From assembly GCA_028293775.1 (NCBI GenBank), contig JAQGOD010000371.1, forward strand, positions 1 through 5,630: a stretch of DNA of 5,630 nt, written 5' to 3'. Positions 5,556 through 5,630 of the stretch are shown piece by piece. Below the pieces are notes generated by a model, which had not been told where the DNA came from, did no database searches, and saw only the letters and a list, made by a program, of their open reading frames with translations. Position 1 is the stretch's first letter; the number at the start of each line of letters is the position of its first letter. The DNA is from Gammaproteobacteria bacterium (GTDB lineage: Bacteria > Pseudomonadota > Gammaproteobacteria > Steroidobacterales > Steroidobacteraceae). The position numbers and the translations under genes are program-made.

Positions 5556-5630
5556 CTATTCAATCTTATTCCCTATTCTTCTCCAGAGAGGTCCGTCACG
5601 AGTATCAAGATTAAGCCAAATTCGGACCGC
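5556..5630 (-). CDS. lepB: Signal peptidase I (leader peptidase), C-terminal end only
   Basis: Only the last 24 codons and a TAG stop (5558-5556) are inside the window; the gene enters from the right edge. LepB is the inner-membrane serine protease that cuts signal peptides from exported proteins. Read from base 5630, the fragment begins AVRIWLNLD and ends RRIGNKIE. This resembles the C-terminal tail of proteobacterial LepB, where an 'xxxIWMxxD' strand is followed about ten residues later by a 'xRIG' ending (recalled from E. coli LepB). None of the catalytic boxes is present here, so the call rests on this tail and on position: lepB normally lies just before the DUF4845-rnc-era genes. Its stop lies 22 bases before the next start, which suggests co-transcription. 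An unrelated reading frame is possible in so short a piece, but the combined match makes lepB the best explanation. Confidence 0.78.
   Translation of the reverse strand, partial: AVRIWLNLDTRDGPLWRRIGNKIE

Noticed and set aside
5534..5563. DUF4845 start at ATG 5563, ten codons upstream
   Set aside because: It falls inside the end of lepB and lacks a binding site; the ATG at 5533 follows AGGGAGG at ideal spacing.
5554..5578. Two copies of CCCTATTC (5554-5561 and 5571-5578), 17 bases apart
   Set aside because: The repeat is only eight bases, lies in or at the end of lepB coding sequence and has no third copy or symmetry, so it is probably chance in a locally A+T-rich stretch.
5556..5615. A possible promoter before DUF4845 on the minus strand (TTGATA and TAAGAT)
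   Set aside because: The two boxes are about 34 bases apart, far from the 16-18 expected, and each is an imperfect match. I do not support a promoter here.
1..5630. Search for an undescribed system, mobile element, CRISPR array, tRNA, rRNA or riboswitch
   Set aside because: Nearly every base is accounted for by recognisable core genes on one strand, with no repeats, inverted termini or long non-coding stretch. I see no accessory or defence-like system.

Overview
The window is a continuous, housekeeping gene cluster read entirely from the minus strand, so it runs from high to low coordinates. Order: end of lepB, a DUF4845 small membrane protein, rnc, era, recO, pdxJ, acpS, a PolB-type DEDD exonuclease, and most of rlmD, which runs off the left edge. 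The lepB-DUF4845-rnc-era-recO-pdxJ-acpS order is a well-known proteobacterial arrangement. Together with high G+C and the style of the proteins (E. coli-type RecO without a visible zinc-cysteine set, the DUF4845 gene before rnc), it suggests a Gammaproteobacterium, perhaps a deep-branching one; a betaproteobacterium cannot be excluded from this sequence alone.

Layout: 5630-5556 is the last 24 codons of lepB (signal peptidase I). After 22 bases that hold a strong ribosome binding site comes the DUF4845 protein (5533-5171). Then follow rnc (5174-4464, RNase III), era (4467-3568, ribosome-assembly GTPase), recO (3571-2819, recombination mediator), pdxJ (2822-2070, pyridoxine 5'-phosphate synthase), acpS (2065-1676, holo-ACP synthase), the exonuclease (1679-906) and rlmD (921 to beyond 1, 23S rRNA m5U methyltransferase).

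The genes are packed almost without intergenic DNA. Five junctions are 4-base stop/start overlaps (GTGA, ATGA, GTGA, ATGA, TTGA), one is a 4-base gap and one is a proposed 16-base overlap. Half of the genes whose start lies in the window use GTG or TTG. I see no internal promoter or terminator, so the cluster looks like one translationally coupled transcript whose promoter lies upstream of lepB, outside the window. Several products act on RNA or ribosomes (RNase III, Era, RlmD); others serve protein export (LepB), DNA repair (RecO, probably the exonuclease) and cofactors (PdxJ, AcpS).

I found no mobile element, CRISPR array, RNA gene or defence-like system. The points worth a second look are start-site choices, the uncharacterised DUF4845 and exonuclease genes, and what the rnc junction implies for RNase III autoregulation.
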